From: JADJPO01 sp963825645
Lineage (GTDB): Bacteria; Actinomycetota; Actinomycetes; Actinomycetales; Kineosporiaceae
Direction of reading: 5' to 3'
NCBI GenBank assembly: GCA_963825645.1
Contig: CAWGTT010000005.1
Coordinates: forward strand, 124,001 to 188,000
DNA: 64,000 nt
Shown: positions 17,187 to 26,086 of the stretch, one piece after another
Position numbering within the stretch: the stretch's first letter is position 1
Layout of the letters: every line of letters starts with the position of its first letter
Notes under the pieces: model-generated
Database searches by the model: none
The model's input: the letters and a program-made list of their open reading frames with translations, nothing else
Told to the model about the DNA's origin: nothing
Position numbers and translations under genes: made by a program

Positions 17187-18572
17187 TCAGGCGCCCCTGG
17201 CGACGTCCCGTACGGCACCCGCGACCGCTGGTGCCACGGACGGGTCGAACACGCTGGGCACGACGAAGCTCGGGTTCAGCTCGTCCGCGCCGACGATATT
17301 GGCGATCGCCGTTGCCGCGGCGACCAACATCTCGTCGGTGATCACATGCGCCCCGGCATCGAGCAGTCCCCGGAAGAAGCCGGGGAACGCCAGAACGTTG
17401 TTGATCTGGTTCGGGAAGTCGCTGCGGCCGGTGCCCACCACCGTCGCGTGCTCGAGCGCCTGCACCGGGTCGACCTCGGGGTCGGGGTTCGCCAGCGACA
17501 GCACGATGCTCTGCGAGGCCATCCGGGCAATGTCGGCTCCAGTGAGCAGGTTGGAGGCGGAGACCCCGATGAACACGTCGGCCTCGACGATCCCCTCACG
17601 CAGGAAGCCGCCGAAGCCGGAGGCGTTGGTGTTCTCGGCAATCCAGGTCTTGAACGGGTCCAGGCCTGTGCGCCCGGTGTGGACGGCGCCGCTCCTGTCG
17701 AAAGCGATCACGTCGGCCGCGCCCTGGGACAGCAGCAGACGGATGATCGCCTGTCCGGCCGCCCCGGCGCCGGAGACGACGATCCGGACGCCCTCCAGCT
17801 TCTTGTCCACCACGCGCAGCGCGTTGATCAGGGCGGCCAGGACGACGATCGCTGTGCCGTGCTGGTCATCGTGGAACACCGGGATGTCCAGCTCGGCCCG
17901 TAGCCGCGCCTCGATCTCGAAGCACCGCGGCGCCGCAATGTCCTCCAGGTTCACCCCGCCGTACACGGGCGCCAGCAGCTTCACGGTGCGGACGATCTCG
18001 TCGCTGTCCTGGGTGTCCAGGCACACCGGCCAGGCATCCACGCCGGCGAACTGCTTGAACAGGGCCGCCTTGCCCTCCATCACTGGCAGCGCCGCCGCCG
18101 GCCCGATGTTGCCCAACCCCAGTACCGCCGATCCGTCGGTGACCACCGCCACCGTGTTCCGTTTGATCGTCAGCCGGCGCGCGTCGTCCGGGTTCTCAGC
18201 GATCGCCCGGCACACCCGCGCCACCCCCGGCGTGTACGCCCGGGACAGGTCATCGCGGTGCTTGAGCGCCACCTTGGGGGTGACCTCCAGCTTGCCGCCC
18301 AGATGCATCAGGAAGGTCCGGTCCGAGACCTTGCGCACGGTGAAGCCGTCCAGCGCGTCGACCGAGGCGGTGATCGCCTCCGCGTGTGCGTCGTCCGAGC
18401 TGTTGCACGAGACGTCGACCACGATCCAGTCGTAGTGGGACTCGGCCACGTCCAGCGCTGTCACCACCCCACCGGCCGCGACGATCGCCGAGGTCAGGTC
18501 GCCCGTGGCGTGCGCCGTGATCGGCGCCTGGACGCGCAAGGTGATCGAGTTGCCTGGACTGGGGGACGCCAT
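17187..18572 (-). CDS. NAD(P)-dependent malic enzyme with N-terminal ACT-like domain
   Basis: Decarboxylates malate to pyruvate. It is 461 aa long with an about 80-residue N-terminal ACT-like regulatory segment. Catalytic features include 'AYTPGVARVC', Lys in 'VMEGKAALFKQF', the metal site 'PVFHDDQHGTAIV', a Rossmann motif 'VVSGAGAAGQAI' and 'LANPDPEV'. The shorter bacterial malic enzymes with ACT domains are often regulated by small ligands, which is inferred here. It lies 26 bp upstream of the kinase/M23 gene on the same strand and may be co-transcribed with it. Confidence 0.93.
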   Translation of the reverse strand: MASPSPGNSITLRVQAPITAHATGDLTSAIVAAGGVVTALDVAESHYDWIVVDVSCNSSDDAHAEAITASVDALDGFTVRKVSDRTFLMHLGGKLEVTPKVALKHRDDLSRAYTPGVARVCRAIAENPDDARRLTIKRNTVAVVTDGSAVLGLGNIGPAAALPVMEGKAALFKQFAGVDAWPVCLDTQDSDEIVRTVKLLAPVYGGVNLEDIAAPRCFEIEARLRAELDIPVFHDDQHGTAIVVLAALINALRVVDKKLEGVRIVVSGAGAAGQAIIRLLLSQGAADVIAFDRSGAVHTGRTGLDPFKTWIAENTNASGFGGFLREGIVEADVFIGVSASNLLTGADIARMASQSIVLSLANPDPEVDPVQALEHATVVGTGRSDFPNQINNVLAFPGFFRGLLDAGAHVITDEMLVAAATAIANIVGADELNPSFVVPSVFDPSVAPAVAGAVRDVARGA

Positions 18573-18765
18573 CGTCGCCTCCGGGTTGCGGGTGAGGGTG
18601 CAGTGATGCTGAGCGAGCCACCCTAGCCAGGAGTGACCGGGGTCACCCTACGCCCGAGCGTGTCCTGCACAGGCTGGTTGAGCGGAGTTGCTCGAGCGGC
18701 GCTGCGCTCGGCGCCGGTGACACCTGGCCCGAACGCTCTGGTGCACAGAGTGGTTGGATGTGGCA

Positions 18766-19056
18766 ATGGTCGTCGAAATCGCCACCATTACCGTCACTTC
18801 GGGCCAGGAGGCCGCCTTCGTCGAGGCCTACCGCGGCGTCCGATCTGTGCTCGCGACCGCCCAGGGGTGCCGCAGCGTCCGGATGACCCAAGGCATCGAG
18901 TCGCCCTCGACCTTCGTGCTCCTCGTCGAGTGGGACTCGGTCGAGGCCCACGAGCAGAACTTCCGGGCCACCGAGCGTTTCGGTCGCTGGCGCGGCGCGA
19001 TCGGCCCGTACTTCGCCGCGCCGCTGCACGTCGAGCACTACGCCGACGTCGACTGA
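18766..19056 (+). CDS. Antibiotic biosynthesis monooxygenase (ABM) domain protein
   Basis: A 96-aa single-domain dimeric alpha/beta ferredoxin-like protein of the ABM/YgiN type ('VVEIATITVTSGQEAAFVEA', 'VLLVEWDSVEAHEQNF'). ABM proteins are cofactor-free monooxygenases or stress-related proteins; the substrate cannot be predicted. ATG at 18766 is preferred. An in-frame TTG four codons earlier would add only four residues. The stop is 46 bp from the convergent PPOX-like gene. Confidence 0.8.
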   Translation: MVVEIATITVTSGQEAAFVEAYRGVRSVLATAQGCRSVRMTQGIESPSTFVLLVEWDSVEAHEQNFRATERFGRWRGAIGPYFAAPLHVEHYADVD

Positions 19057-19101
19057 TCGCTGCGGCCTACCCGTCCGTGCGCTGATCGAGCGCCGCCGGT
19101 C

Positions 19102-19605
19102 TCAGAAGGTCCAGCGGGTGGCCCGGGTGGCGAACTCCTTCTCGCGCTCGATGACCGCGAACGCCCGGTCGGGGGTGACCTCGAACATCGCATTGGCCAG
19201 CAGGAACTCCCCGGACAGGTCCGGAGCGGCCGCTCGGTACTTCGCCACGTAGAGATCAACCCAGTCACGCCGGCTCGTGACGTCGACCACGGGACGGGCC
19301 GTGCCCTCCAACGACACACACTCGGCAGTGTCCTCGGGAGCAACCACCACCCTTGGGTTGACCTCGAGGTTCGAGGCCTTGCGTGAGCTCTGGGCGCAGG
19401 AGAAGAAGAACCGATGCCGGTTCTCGGCCCACGCCCCCCACACTGGCAGCGCATGCGGGCGCCCTGACCCGGAGACCGTGACCAGCCAGTAGTTCCTCGC
19501 CGCCGCCAGTCGGCTCGCCGCCCACGACCAGGGCAGTGGAGCCCAGTCCTCGCCCCCGACGCCGTATGCGGACATGGCCGGTACCGAGGCGAGCGGATCC
19601 TCCAT
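19102..19605 (-). CDS. Pyridoxamine 5'-phosphate oxidase-like flavin/F420-binding protein
   Basis: A 167-aa split beta-barrel protein. The core 'WLVTVSGSGRPHALPVWGAW' and 'FFFSCAQSSRKASNLEVNPRVVV' are the usual cofactor-pocket strands of the PPOX superfamily. Many actinobacterial members bind F420 rather than FMN, and an F420-type enzyme is encoded next to it on the same strand, so F420 is a reasonable guess. The reaction is unknown. Confidence 0.82.
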   Translation of the reverse strand: MEDPLASVPAMSAYGVGGEDWAPLPWSWAASRLAAARNYWLVTVSGSGRPHALPVWGAWAENRHRFFFSCAQSSRKASNLEVNPRVVVAPEDTAECVSLEGTARPVVDVTSRRDWVDLYVAKYRAAAPDLSGEFLLANAMFEVTPDRAFAVIEREKEFATRATRWTF

Positions 19606-19633
19606 ATCGGCACGCTACGCCAGACCCCCGTGG

Positions 19634-20128
19634 TCAGCGCTTCCCCGAGGCGCCCGAGGCAACCGAGGGCCGAAAGGCGACCGCGGGGAAGGTCTGTGCC
19701 GCCTCGGCGATTCCGGCGTCCGGTGAGGTCGCGTCGAGTCCGAGCCGCGGCGCCAGCGCCGCCCAGGCCCGCGGGTGGCGGCGGTGGTAGTCGTGCAGGA
19801 GGGCGGTCATCTCGACCTGGTCCAGGAACCGATGTACCGGCCGCGGCCAGCGCCGCCGACCCACCCGCACCTCGATCGCGGGCGCAGCCTCGATGTTGCG
19901 CAGCCAGTCCGCCCGCCGGCCCCAGGCGGCCACGACGAACACCTCCGGCACCGTCTGGTCGAACCGCGCGACCTCGAGGACGACGTCACGCCGCTTCCCG
20001 CTGACCCGGCCGGTGTGCGCGATGTACACGAAGCGCCGACTCATCAGCACCCCCAGCCCGGCGCGGTAGAGCAGCACCGGGGCCCGGAAGAGCAGCCGCT
20101 GCAGCCCTGTCGGGTGATGTTCAATCAT
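19634..20128 (-). CDS. Nitroreductase/quinone reductase family (DDN-like, deazaflavin-dependent)
   Basis: A 164-aa protein of the actinobacterial F420-dependent quinone reductase family ('YIAHTGRVSGKRRDVVLEV', 'VFVVAAWGRRADWLRNIEA', 'RPVHRFLDQVEMTALLHDYHRRHP'). ATG at 20128 has a perfect GAGGAGG ribosome binding site. The frame remains open for another 72 codons upstream, but that part is just the antisense reading of tRNA-Asn. It probably uses reduced F420 to reduce quinones. Confidence 0.85.
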   Translation of the reverse strand: MIEHHPTGLQRLLFRAPVLLYRAGLGVLMSRRFVYIAHTGRVSGKRRDVVLEVARFDQTVPEVFVVAAWGRRADWLRNIEAAPAIEVRVGRRRWPRPVHRFLDQVEMTALLHDYHRRHPRAWAALAPRLGLDATSPDAGIAEAAQTFPAVAFRPSVASGASGKR

Positions 20129-20190
20129 CGAGGACCTCCTCGTCGACCGGCTGAGCACAGCGGTGATCCGGGTGAGAGGTCTTGGCGAGG

Positions 20191-20263
20191 CTCCCGCGAC
20201 TGGACTCGAACCAGTAACCTGCCGGTTAACAGCCGGACGCTCTGCCGATTGAGCTACGCGGGA
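20191..20263 (-). tRNA. tRNA-Asn (GUU anticodon)
   Basis: On the minus strand the acceptor TCCCGCG pairs with CGCGGGA, discriminator G at 20191. The anticodon loop is CTGTTAA with anticodon GTT, and the T loop is TTCGAGT. CCA is not encoded (CCT follows the discriminator), unlike the tRNA-Met in this window. It lies immediately upstream of the DDN-like gene on the same strand. Confidence 0.95.
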
Positions 20264-20362
20264 TCGGCGGTCAGAACTGTACCAAGCCTCGGTCGGTGCC
20301 CCGCACGACCGTGAGCCGTGCCGAGCGCCCGCCCCGGCGCTCATCGGCCGGGGTCGCGCTGC

Positions 20363-20902
20363 TCACCACTGCACGTGGGAGGCGGGCTGGACGCCGTCCA
20401 GCCCGGCGTCCTCGCGCACCTGCGCAACGGTCTGGTCGATGACTGCGCGGATCTGCGGGTCGCCGCCTCGGGCACCCTTGGGCAGGTTGACCTGGCTGGT
20501 GACGGTTCCGTCGTGCGCTCTGCGCAGCGCAACGAAGGCCACACCGTCACCTGGTAGCGGGACCTCCCGCGTGGTCAGCACCGAAGCCCGCCAGCGTTCG
20601 TGGGCGACCTCGGGCACGAAGGAGCCCTTGGGCAGCTCCAGGCCGGTGGCCTGCCGGGACCCCACCCACCACACGGCCAGGGTCTGCGAGTCGGCGTCCC
20701 ACGCCAGGTGGTCCACCGTCGTCCACGGTCGGCGGACCAGCCCGCCGTGCGGGGTCAGGATGCGCAGCCCCTGCGGGGTGGCCGCCACGTAGCCGGCGAC
20801 GGCCAGCGCCGACCACGCCAACACCTGCTCATCGCTGGTGATCTCGAGGGCCGCGGCCGCATCGGCGGGCAGCCGTGGCCGACGCCGCGGCAGGAGTCGC
20901 AT
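20363..20902 (-). CDS. Conserved hypothetical protein next to dnaG
   Basis: A 179-aa soluble protein with a basic start ('MRLLPRRRPRLP') and a beta-rich core that includes PH-like strands ('VLAWSALAVAGYVAATPQGLRIL', 'VDHLAWDADSQTLAVWWVG'). It lies 43 bp downstream of dnaG on the same strand. Similar genes beside dnaG occur in other actinobacteria as far as I recall. No catalytic motif is visible and the function is unknown. A PH-like fold is my inference. Confidence 0.75.
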   Translation of the reverse strand: MRLLPRRRPRLPADAAAALEITSDEQVLAWSALAVAGYVAATPQGLRILTPHGGLVRRPWTTVDHLAWDADSQTLAVWWVGSRQATGLELPKGSFVPEVAHERWRASVLTTREVPLPGDGVAFVALRRAHDGTVTSQVNLPKGARGGDPQIRAVIDQTVAQVREDAGLDGVQPASHVQW

Positions 20903-20945
20903 AACGCCACCCTATGCCGACCCGTGCGTCACTGCGCCGTGCGTC

Positions 20946-22862
20946 CTATCCCCCGCTGATCCGCTGGCGCAGGCTGTGCCGGTGCCGCTCGGCGGCCTGC
21001 AGATCGGCCAGCAGCTCGCCCTGGGCCGGGTCACCGGGGTCGAGTCGCTGCAGCCGGCTGTGCAGCACGCCGATCGCCCGCGCCACCTCGAGGTCGGCCA
21101 GGCGCAGCACGCTGGCGGCGGCGAACCGGCCCACCGCCTCATCGCCGAATGCTGCGATCGGCTGCACAGCCAGCTCGGTGACCAGCGGCCGGACCACCTC
21201 GGGGGCCTCGGCGAGTACTCGGTCAAGCCACTCCTGGCCGGACACCTTCTGCGCCGCCCCGATCCCACCGGCGGCCAGGATGGCGTGATGGACGGCGCGG
21301 AAGGCCGGCACCTCGAATGCCGCTTCACCGAGCAGCCTCGCCTCCTCGGCCGGGACCCGCTCCGGTACCTGGAGCATGCACTGCAGGGCCCCTCGCTCCA
21401 CCATGGCCACCGGGTCCCGCGGGTCCTGGCGCCGTTGTGCCTCCAGCGGGGTGTACCGCTCACCCGGGCCGCGGGCGCCGTCCGGGCGATCGCCTCGGCC
21501 CCCGCCCCCGCGGCCGGCCCGGCGCACCGCCGCCAGCACCGGCTCGATGCCCATCCCGAGCCAACCTGCCAGCCGGCGCGCGTAGACCGGGCGCAGCTCG
21601 ACGTCCCGGATCCTGGCCACCAGCGGTGCGGCCGTGCGCAGCGCCTCGACCTGCCCCTCGGCGCTGTCCAGGTCGAACTGGGCGATGCTGGATCGGATCG
21701 CGAACTGGAACAGCGGCTCGCGCGCGGCGATCAGCTCACGCACAGACTCGTCGCCCCGGGCCTGGCGCAGCTCGCAGGGGTCCATGCCGTCGTCGGCGAC
21801 CGCGATGTAGGTGTGGGCGACGAAGCGCTGGTCCTCCTCGAACGCCTTCAGCGCCGCCTTCCGCCCGGCCTCGTCACCGTCGAAGGTGAACACCACCTGG
21901 CCGCCGATCTGGCCTCCATGGCCGATGCTGCGGTCATCGCCCAGCAGCCGGCGCACGATGCGGATGTGCTCCTCGCCGAACGCCGTTCCGCAGGTGGCCA
22001 CCGCGGTCGCCACACCCGCCAGGTGACAGGCCATCACATCGGTGTACCCCTCGACCACGACCAGCTGCCGGTGCTGGGCGATCGCCTTGCGCGCCAGGTC
22101 GACCCCGTAGAGCACCTGGGACTTCTTGTAGATCGCGGTCTCCGGGGTGTTCAGGTACTTGGCCTCGATCCGGTCGTCGTCGAACAGCCGCCGCGCTCCG
22201 AACCCGACCACGTCACCGCCCAGATCGCGGATCGGCCACAGCAGCCGCCCCCGGAACCGGTCGTACAGGCCGCGCTGGCCGCGGCCGGCCAGACCGGAGG
22301 CGACCAGCTCGTCCTCGATGAACCCCCGGCCGCGCAGGTGACGCAGTAGGGCCTCGCCCGACCGCGGGGCGAAGCCGATCGTGAAGGTGAGCGCGGCATC
22401 ACGGTCGAAACCCCGCTCAGCCAGGAAGGTCCGCCCGGCGAGGGCGTCGGGAGAGGTGGCGAGCTGGTCGGCGTAGTACTCGGCGGCCGCCCGATGCGCC
22501 TCCACGAGGCGCTGCCGCTGGCCGATGCCCTCGCGGCGGGCGTGCGCGGCCCGGCCGTCGTCGTCCTCGTAATGCAGCTCGTAGGACAGCCGACCGGCGA
22601 GCCGCTCCACCGCCTCGGGGAAGGCGAGGTGGTCGACCTTCTCGACGAAGGCGATCACATCACCGCCCTCGTGGCAGCCGAAGCAGTGCCACAGACCCAC
22701 CTGGGGACGCACATGGAACGACGGGGTCTTCTCGTCGTGGAACGGGCACAGGCCCTTCATCGACCCGACCCCGGCCGAGCGCAGGTTCAGGTGCTCGCCG
22801 ACGACCTCCTCGATCCGCGACTGCTCCCGGACGTGCTCGACGTCCTCGCGGCGGATCCTCAC
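20946..22862 (-). CDS. dnaG: DNA primase DnaG
   Basis: Makes RNA primers for replication. It is 638 aa long. The N-terminal CHC2 zinc finger is complete (Cys39, His42, Cys60, Cys63), followed by the primase core with 'EGYTDVMACHLAG' and the TOPRIM acidic cluster 'FDGDEAGRKAALKAFEED'. The C-terminal helicase-interacting region is more divergent, as is usual in actinobacteria. The start ATG follows a short gap shared with the divergent HAD gene. Confidence 0.97.
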   Translation of the reverse strand: MRIRREDVEHVREQSRIEEVVGEHLNLRSAGVGSMKGLCPFHDEKTPSFHVRPQVGLWHCFGCHEGGDVIAFVEKVDHLAFPEAVERLAGRLSYELHYEDDDGRAAHARREGIGQRQRLVEAHRAAAEYYADQLATSPDALAGRTFLAERGFDRDAALTFTIGFAPRSGEALLRHLRGRGFIEDELVASGLAGRGQRGLYDRFRGRLLWPIRDLGGDVVGFGARRLFDDDRIEAKYLNTPETAIYKKSQVLYGVDLARKAIAQHRQLVVVEGYTDVMACHLAGVATAVATCGTAFGEEHIRIVRRLLGDDRSIGHGGQIGGQVVFTFDGDEAGRKAALKAFEEDQRFVAHTYIAVADDGMDPCELRQARGDESVRELIAAREPLFQFAIRSSIAQFDLDSAEGQVEALRTAAPLVARIRDVELRPVYARRLAGWLGMGIEPVLAAVRRAGRGGGGRGDRPDGARGPGERYTPLEAQRRQDPRDPVAMVERGALQCMLQVPERVPAEEARLLGEAAFEVPAFRAVHHAILAAGGIGAAQKVSGQEWLDRVLAEAPEVVRPLVTELAVQPIAAFGDEAVGRFAAASVLRLADLEVARAIGVLHSRLQRLDPGDPAQGELLADLQAAERHRHSLRQRISGG

Positions 22863-22952
22863 GCACGGAGTCTAGGTCGCGCCCGTTCACTAGGGCCTAT
22901 GGGTACGACACACCGACGTTTGATACGCAGTTGACACGCATGTGCCAACGAA

Positions 22953-23498
22953 GTGAGCCACACTCAGGGCGTGACGTTCGCCTCCGAATCACGCCCGGTG
23001 TGGCTTCTCGACGTCGACGGCGTCCTGAACGCCTCTCGGCCCGGGTGGGGCGAGGACCCCGACCAGGGCGAGGCCTTCGTGGACGGCGCGTGCTACAGCC
23101 TGCGCTGGGCGCCGGCCTTGACCCGGCGGATCAGCGCTCTGGCCGTCAGCGGAGCCGTCGAGGTGCGCTGGGCGACCACCTGGGTGGACCACATCATGCA
23201 GGTGGAGCGGCTGCTGCAGCTGCCCCGGATCGACACCGCGTTCCGCGGGCTGCGACTGGGCGACGACTCGGTCGACCGCAAGGTCAGGGCCGCCCTCAAC
23301 GTGGTCGAGGTCGAGCGCCGTCCACTGATCTGGACCGACGACGACGCCATCCCCGAGCACGGGGAGCTACTGGAGCGGCTCATGGACAGCGGCCTGCCGG
23401 TCCTGCTCCTGTCCCCCGGTTCCCGGCAGGGGCTGCAGCCGGACGACGTGGCCGCCATCGACGACTTCCTCGCCGAGCTGACCGAAATGGCGAGCTGA
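22953..23498 (+). CDS. HAD domain-containing protein
   Basis: A 181-aa HAD-fold protein of the short type found in RNA-repair and unknown-function contexts. The catalytic motif I is 'WLLDVDGVLNA', and a conserved 'WATTWVDHI' and 'IWTDDDAIP' (motif IV acidic pair) follow. It is probably a phosphatase. The GTG start at 22953 is used; GTG at 22971 would give a product six residues shorter. It is divergent from dnaG and convergent with dgt. Confidence 0.82.
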   Translation: MSHTQGVTFASESRPVWLLDVDGVLNASRPGWGEDPDQGEAFVDGACYSLRWAPALTRRISALAVSGAVEVRWATTWVDHIMQVERLLQLPRIDTAFRGLRLGDDSVDRKVRAALNVVEVERRPLIWTDDDAIPEHGELLERLMDSGLPVLLLSPGSRQGLQPDDVAAIDDFLAELTEMAS

Positions 23499-23505
23499 GC
23501 GGCCC

Positions 23506-24804
23506 TCACCCCACCCCGCCGACGAGCGTGGCGTACCACTGCACGGCCCGGGTATCGGTCAACGAGGCGATCTGGTCCAGGACGACCCGAGAGCACGCCG
23601 CGTCGGGGTTCGGGCCGGTCCGCGCCAGCCGCCAGTCCGCGGCGAACATCGGCTCGAGCACGTCCGGAGCGCGATCCAACACTGATCGGTACAGCTCGGC
23701 GAGCACGTCCCGCTGGCGGGCGTAGAGCGGCTGCCGCTCGGCGGCCGTCATCACGTAAACGGCCGCGACCCCCTTGAGCACCGCGATCTCGGTGACCGTC
23801 CCGCGCGGCAGCACCACATCCGCGGCGTAGCGGGTCAGCAGGCCGGGGCCGTAACGCTCCCTCGTCGCCGACTCGGCGGCCCTGGTGAACCGGCCGATCA
23901 GCTGGCTGGTGAGGTCCTTCAGCGCAGCCATGGCGCGACGACCTCCGTCGAAGCTGCTCACCCAGGCCGGCATCGCCCGAAGCCGGGCCAGCGCCTCGGC
24001 GACCTCACCGCTGTGCGCGTCGGGCAGGTACCAGTCCCTGGTCTGCTTCTCGACCAACATGATCGCGTCCGGGTCCACCAGCATCGCGGGGTCGAGGTGA
24101 CCTGACACCACGGCGTCCTCGAGGTCGTGGACGCAGTAGGCGATGTCGTCGGAGGCGTCCATCACCTGGGCCTCGACGCAGCGCCGCGGCGGCCGGTCTC
24201 GGTCACTGCCCGCGCGCAGCCAGCCGAACACCGCCTCCTCCTCGGCGTAGACCCCGAACTTGGACGACGCCGAACCTGCGGGCGCCCCACCGCGCCGCCA
24301 CGGGTACTTGGTGCAGGCATCCAGGCTGGCCCGGGTCAGGTTGAGGCCCGCGCTGACGCCGGTGGCCGGATCGGTGACCTTCGGCTCGAGCCGGGTCAGC
24401 ACGCGCAGGGTCTGCGCGTTGCCCTCGAACCCGCCGATGTCGACCGCCAGCTCGTCGAGCAGCGTCTCGCCGTTGTGCCCGAACGGCGGGTGTCCCAGGT
24501 CGTGGGCCAGGCAGGCGGTGTCGACGACGTCGGGATCGCAGCCGAGGGCCAGCCCGAGCTCGCGGCCGACCTGGGCGACCTCGAGGGAATGAGTGAGCCG
24601 GTTGCGGACGAAGTCGTCGGTCTGCGGTCCGACCACCTGGGTCTTGGCCCCGAGCCGGCGCAGCGCCGAGGAGTGCACGACACGGGCCCGGTCGCGGGCG
24701 AACGGGCCACGGTCGGGGTTCTTCGGCTCCTCTCGGACCCAGCGCTCGACGTCCGGCGCGGCGTACCCGCTCGACTCGACGTCCGGGCATCGGCTGGGCG
24801 ACAC
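23506..24804 (-). CDS. dgt: Deoxyguanosinetriphosphate triphosphohydrolase-like protein
   Basis: A 432-aa HD-domain dNTP triphosphohydrolase. Metal ligands are in 'RNRLTHSLEVAQV' and 'AHDLGHPPFGHNGE', with the downstream 'DASDDIAYCVHDLEDA'. It controls dNTP pools by hydrolysing dNTPs to nucleoside plus triphosphate. It sits 3 bp downstream of dusB on the same strand, so the two form an operon. The dnaG-dgt order matches mycobacteria, except that here a HAD gene lies between them on the other strand. Confidence 0.93.
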   Translation of the reverse strand: MSPSRCPDVESSGYAAPDVERWVREEPKNPDRGPFARDRARVVHSSALRRLGAKTQVVGPQTDDFVRNRLTHSLEVAQVGRELGLALGCDPDVVDTACLAHDLGHPPFGHNGETLLDELAVDIGGFEGNAQTLRVLTRLEPKVTDPATGVSAGLNLTRASLDACTKYPWRRGGAPAGSASSKFGVYAEEEAVFGWLRAGSDRDRPPRRCVEAQVMDASDDIAYCVHDLEDAVVSGHLDPAMLVDPDAIMLVEKQTRDWYLPDAHSGEVAEALARLRAMPAWVSSFDGGRRAMAALKDLTSQLIGRFTRAAESATRERYGPGLLTRYAADVVLPRGTVTEIAVLKGVAAVYVMTAAERQPLYARQRDVLAELYRSVLDRAPDVLEPMFAADWRLARTGPNPDAACSRVVLDQIASLTDTRAVQWYATLVGGVG

Positions 24805-24807
24805 CCC

Positions 24808-26043
24808 TCAGCCCCCGGACACCGACAGCTCGGCCGCGAGCACCTGCTCGGCCGCCGACGCGTCGAGGTCGCGCGAGGCCAGCCAGCCGTCGGGCAGCAC
24901 CACCCGACGAGCCGAGCCGACGCGCCCGCGCGGTCCCTCGGCCGCCTCCCCCGGGTGCGGCTGCCCGCCGTCCAGGCCCACGGTGATCTCATCGAACTGT
25001 TCCAGACTCTCGACCAGAGCCAACCGGGCCCGCACCTCGTGCCCGACCACGTACCCCTTGAGGTACCAGGCGATGTGCTTGCGGATGTCGCGGCAGGCGT
25101 GCAGCTCCGCAGCGGCCGCACGGCCCGCGCCGTCGGGCCCGCCGTGGTCGGTGTAGTGCCGCTCGAGGAGCTCGACGTGCCGGCGCAGGGTGGCGAGCAC
25201 CTCGCCAAGGCTCGGACGGCGCCGCTCCGGCCGCCCGGCGAAAGCCGCGGCGAGATCGGCGAACAGCCACGGCCGGCCCAGGCAGCCGCGCCCGACGACC
25301 ACCCCGTCGCACCCGGTGCGCCTGAGCATGGCCAGCGCGTCGTCACCGGACCAGATGTCGCCGTTGCCGAGTACCGGGATGGTCGTCACCGCCTCCTTCA
25401 GCCGGGCGATCGCGTTCCAGTCGGCCTCGCCGCAGTAGTAGTCGGCGGCCGTGCGGGCATGCAGGGCGACGGCCGCGGCGCCCTCGCCCTCGGCGATCCG
25501 GCCGGCCTCCAGGTAGGTGAGGTGGTCGGCGTCGATGCCCGTGCGCATCTTCACCGTCACGGGCACCGCGTGGGGGGCCGCGACCCGCACCGCCTGCGCG
25601 ACGATGCCCCGGAAGAGGCTGCGCTTCCACGGCAGCGCCGAACCGCCGCCCCTGCGCGTGACCTTCGGCACCGGACAGCCGAAGTTCAGGTCGACGTGAT
25701 CGGCCCGGTCCTCCTCGACGAGCATCCGGACGGCGGCCGCGACCGTTCCCGGGTCGACGCCATACAGCTGGACCGACCGTGGTGACTCCTCGGCGTCGTG
25801 CGCGACCAGCCGCAGAGACTCCTGGTTCCGCTCCAGCAGGGCCCGCGAGGTGACCATCTCGCTCACGAAGACGCCGCGGGCGCCATCCGCGCCGGCTGCC
25901 ATCTCCTCACGGCACAGCCTGCGGAACGCCTGGTTGGTGATTCCGGCCATCGGAGCGAGCACGACCGGCGTCGGCACCCGGTGCGGCCCGATCACCAGGT
26001 GACCCGCCGCCGGCGGTCCGTTCCCGGTCACCTGGCTGCTCAC
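24808..26043 (-). CDS. dusB: tRNA-dihydrouridine synthase DusB-like
   Basis: FMN-dependent reductase of tRNA uridines, 411 aa from the GTG at 26043. Key features are 'VVLAPMAGITNQAFRRL' at the N-terminus of the barrel, catalytic Cys in 'NFGCPVPKVTRRGGGSAL', 'VKMRTGID', 'LHARTAADYYCGEADW' and 'GNGDIWSGDDA'. The frame is open for 100 more codons upstream, but that region is antisense to the start of the NRPS-like gene and is not family-like. The start was chosen because it gives a DusB-like N-terminus. Confidence 0.9.
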   Translation of the reverse strand: MSSQVTGNGPPAAGHLVIGPHRVPTPVVLAPMAGITNQAFRRLCREEMAAGADGARGVFVSEMVTSRALLERNQESLRLVAHDAEESPRSVQLYGVDPGTVAAAVRMLVEEDRADHVDLNFGCPVPKVTRRGGGSALPWKRSLFRGIVAQAVRVAAPHAVPVTVKMRTGIDADHLTYLEAGRIAEGEGAAAVALHARTAADYYCGEADWNAIARLKEAVTTIPVLGNGDIWSGDDALAMLRRTGCDGVVVGRGCLGRPWLFADLAAAFAGRPERRRPSLGEVLATLRRHVELLERHYTDHGGPDGAGRAAAAELHACRDIRKHIAWYLKGYVVGHEVRARLALVESLEQFDEITVGLDGGQPHPGEAAEGPRGRVGSARRVVLPDGWLASRDLDASAAEQVLAAELSVSGG

Positions 26044-26086
26044 CCCGACATTGTGCCCGCCGTGCCGGCACCCGGCCGCGATACTG

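Noticed and set aside
14974..18435. 1153-codon plus-strand ORF
   Set aside because: It is antisense to the kinase/M23, aminotransferase and malic enzyme genes; low-complexity, GC-driven open frame with no domains.
20129..20344. N-terminal extension of the DDN-like gene
   Set aside because: It reads through tRNA-Asn in antisense ('VAQSAERPAVNRQVTGSSPVAG'); the real start with a strong ribosome binding site is at 20128.
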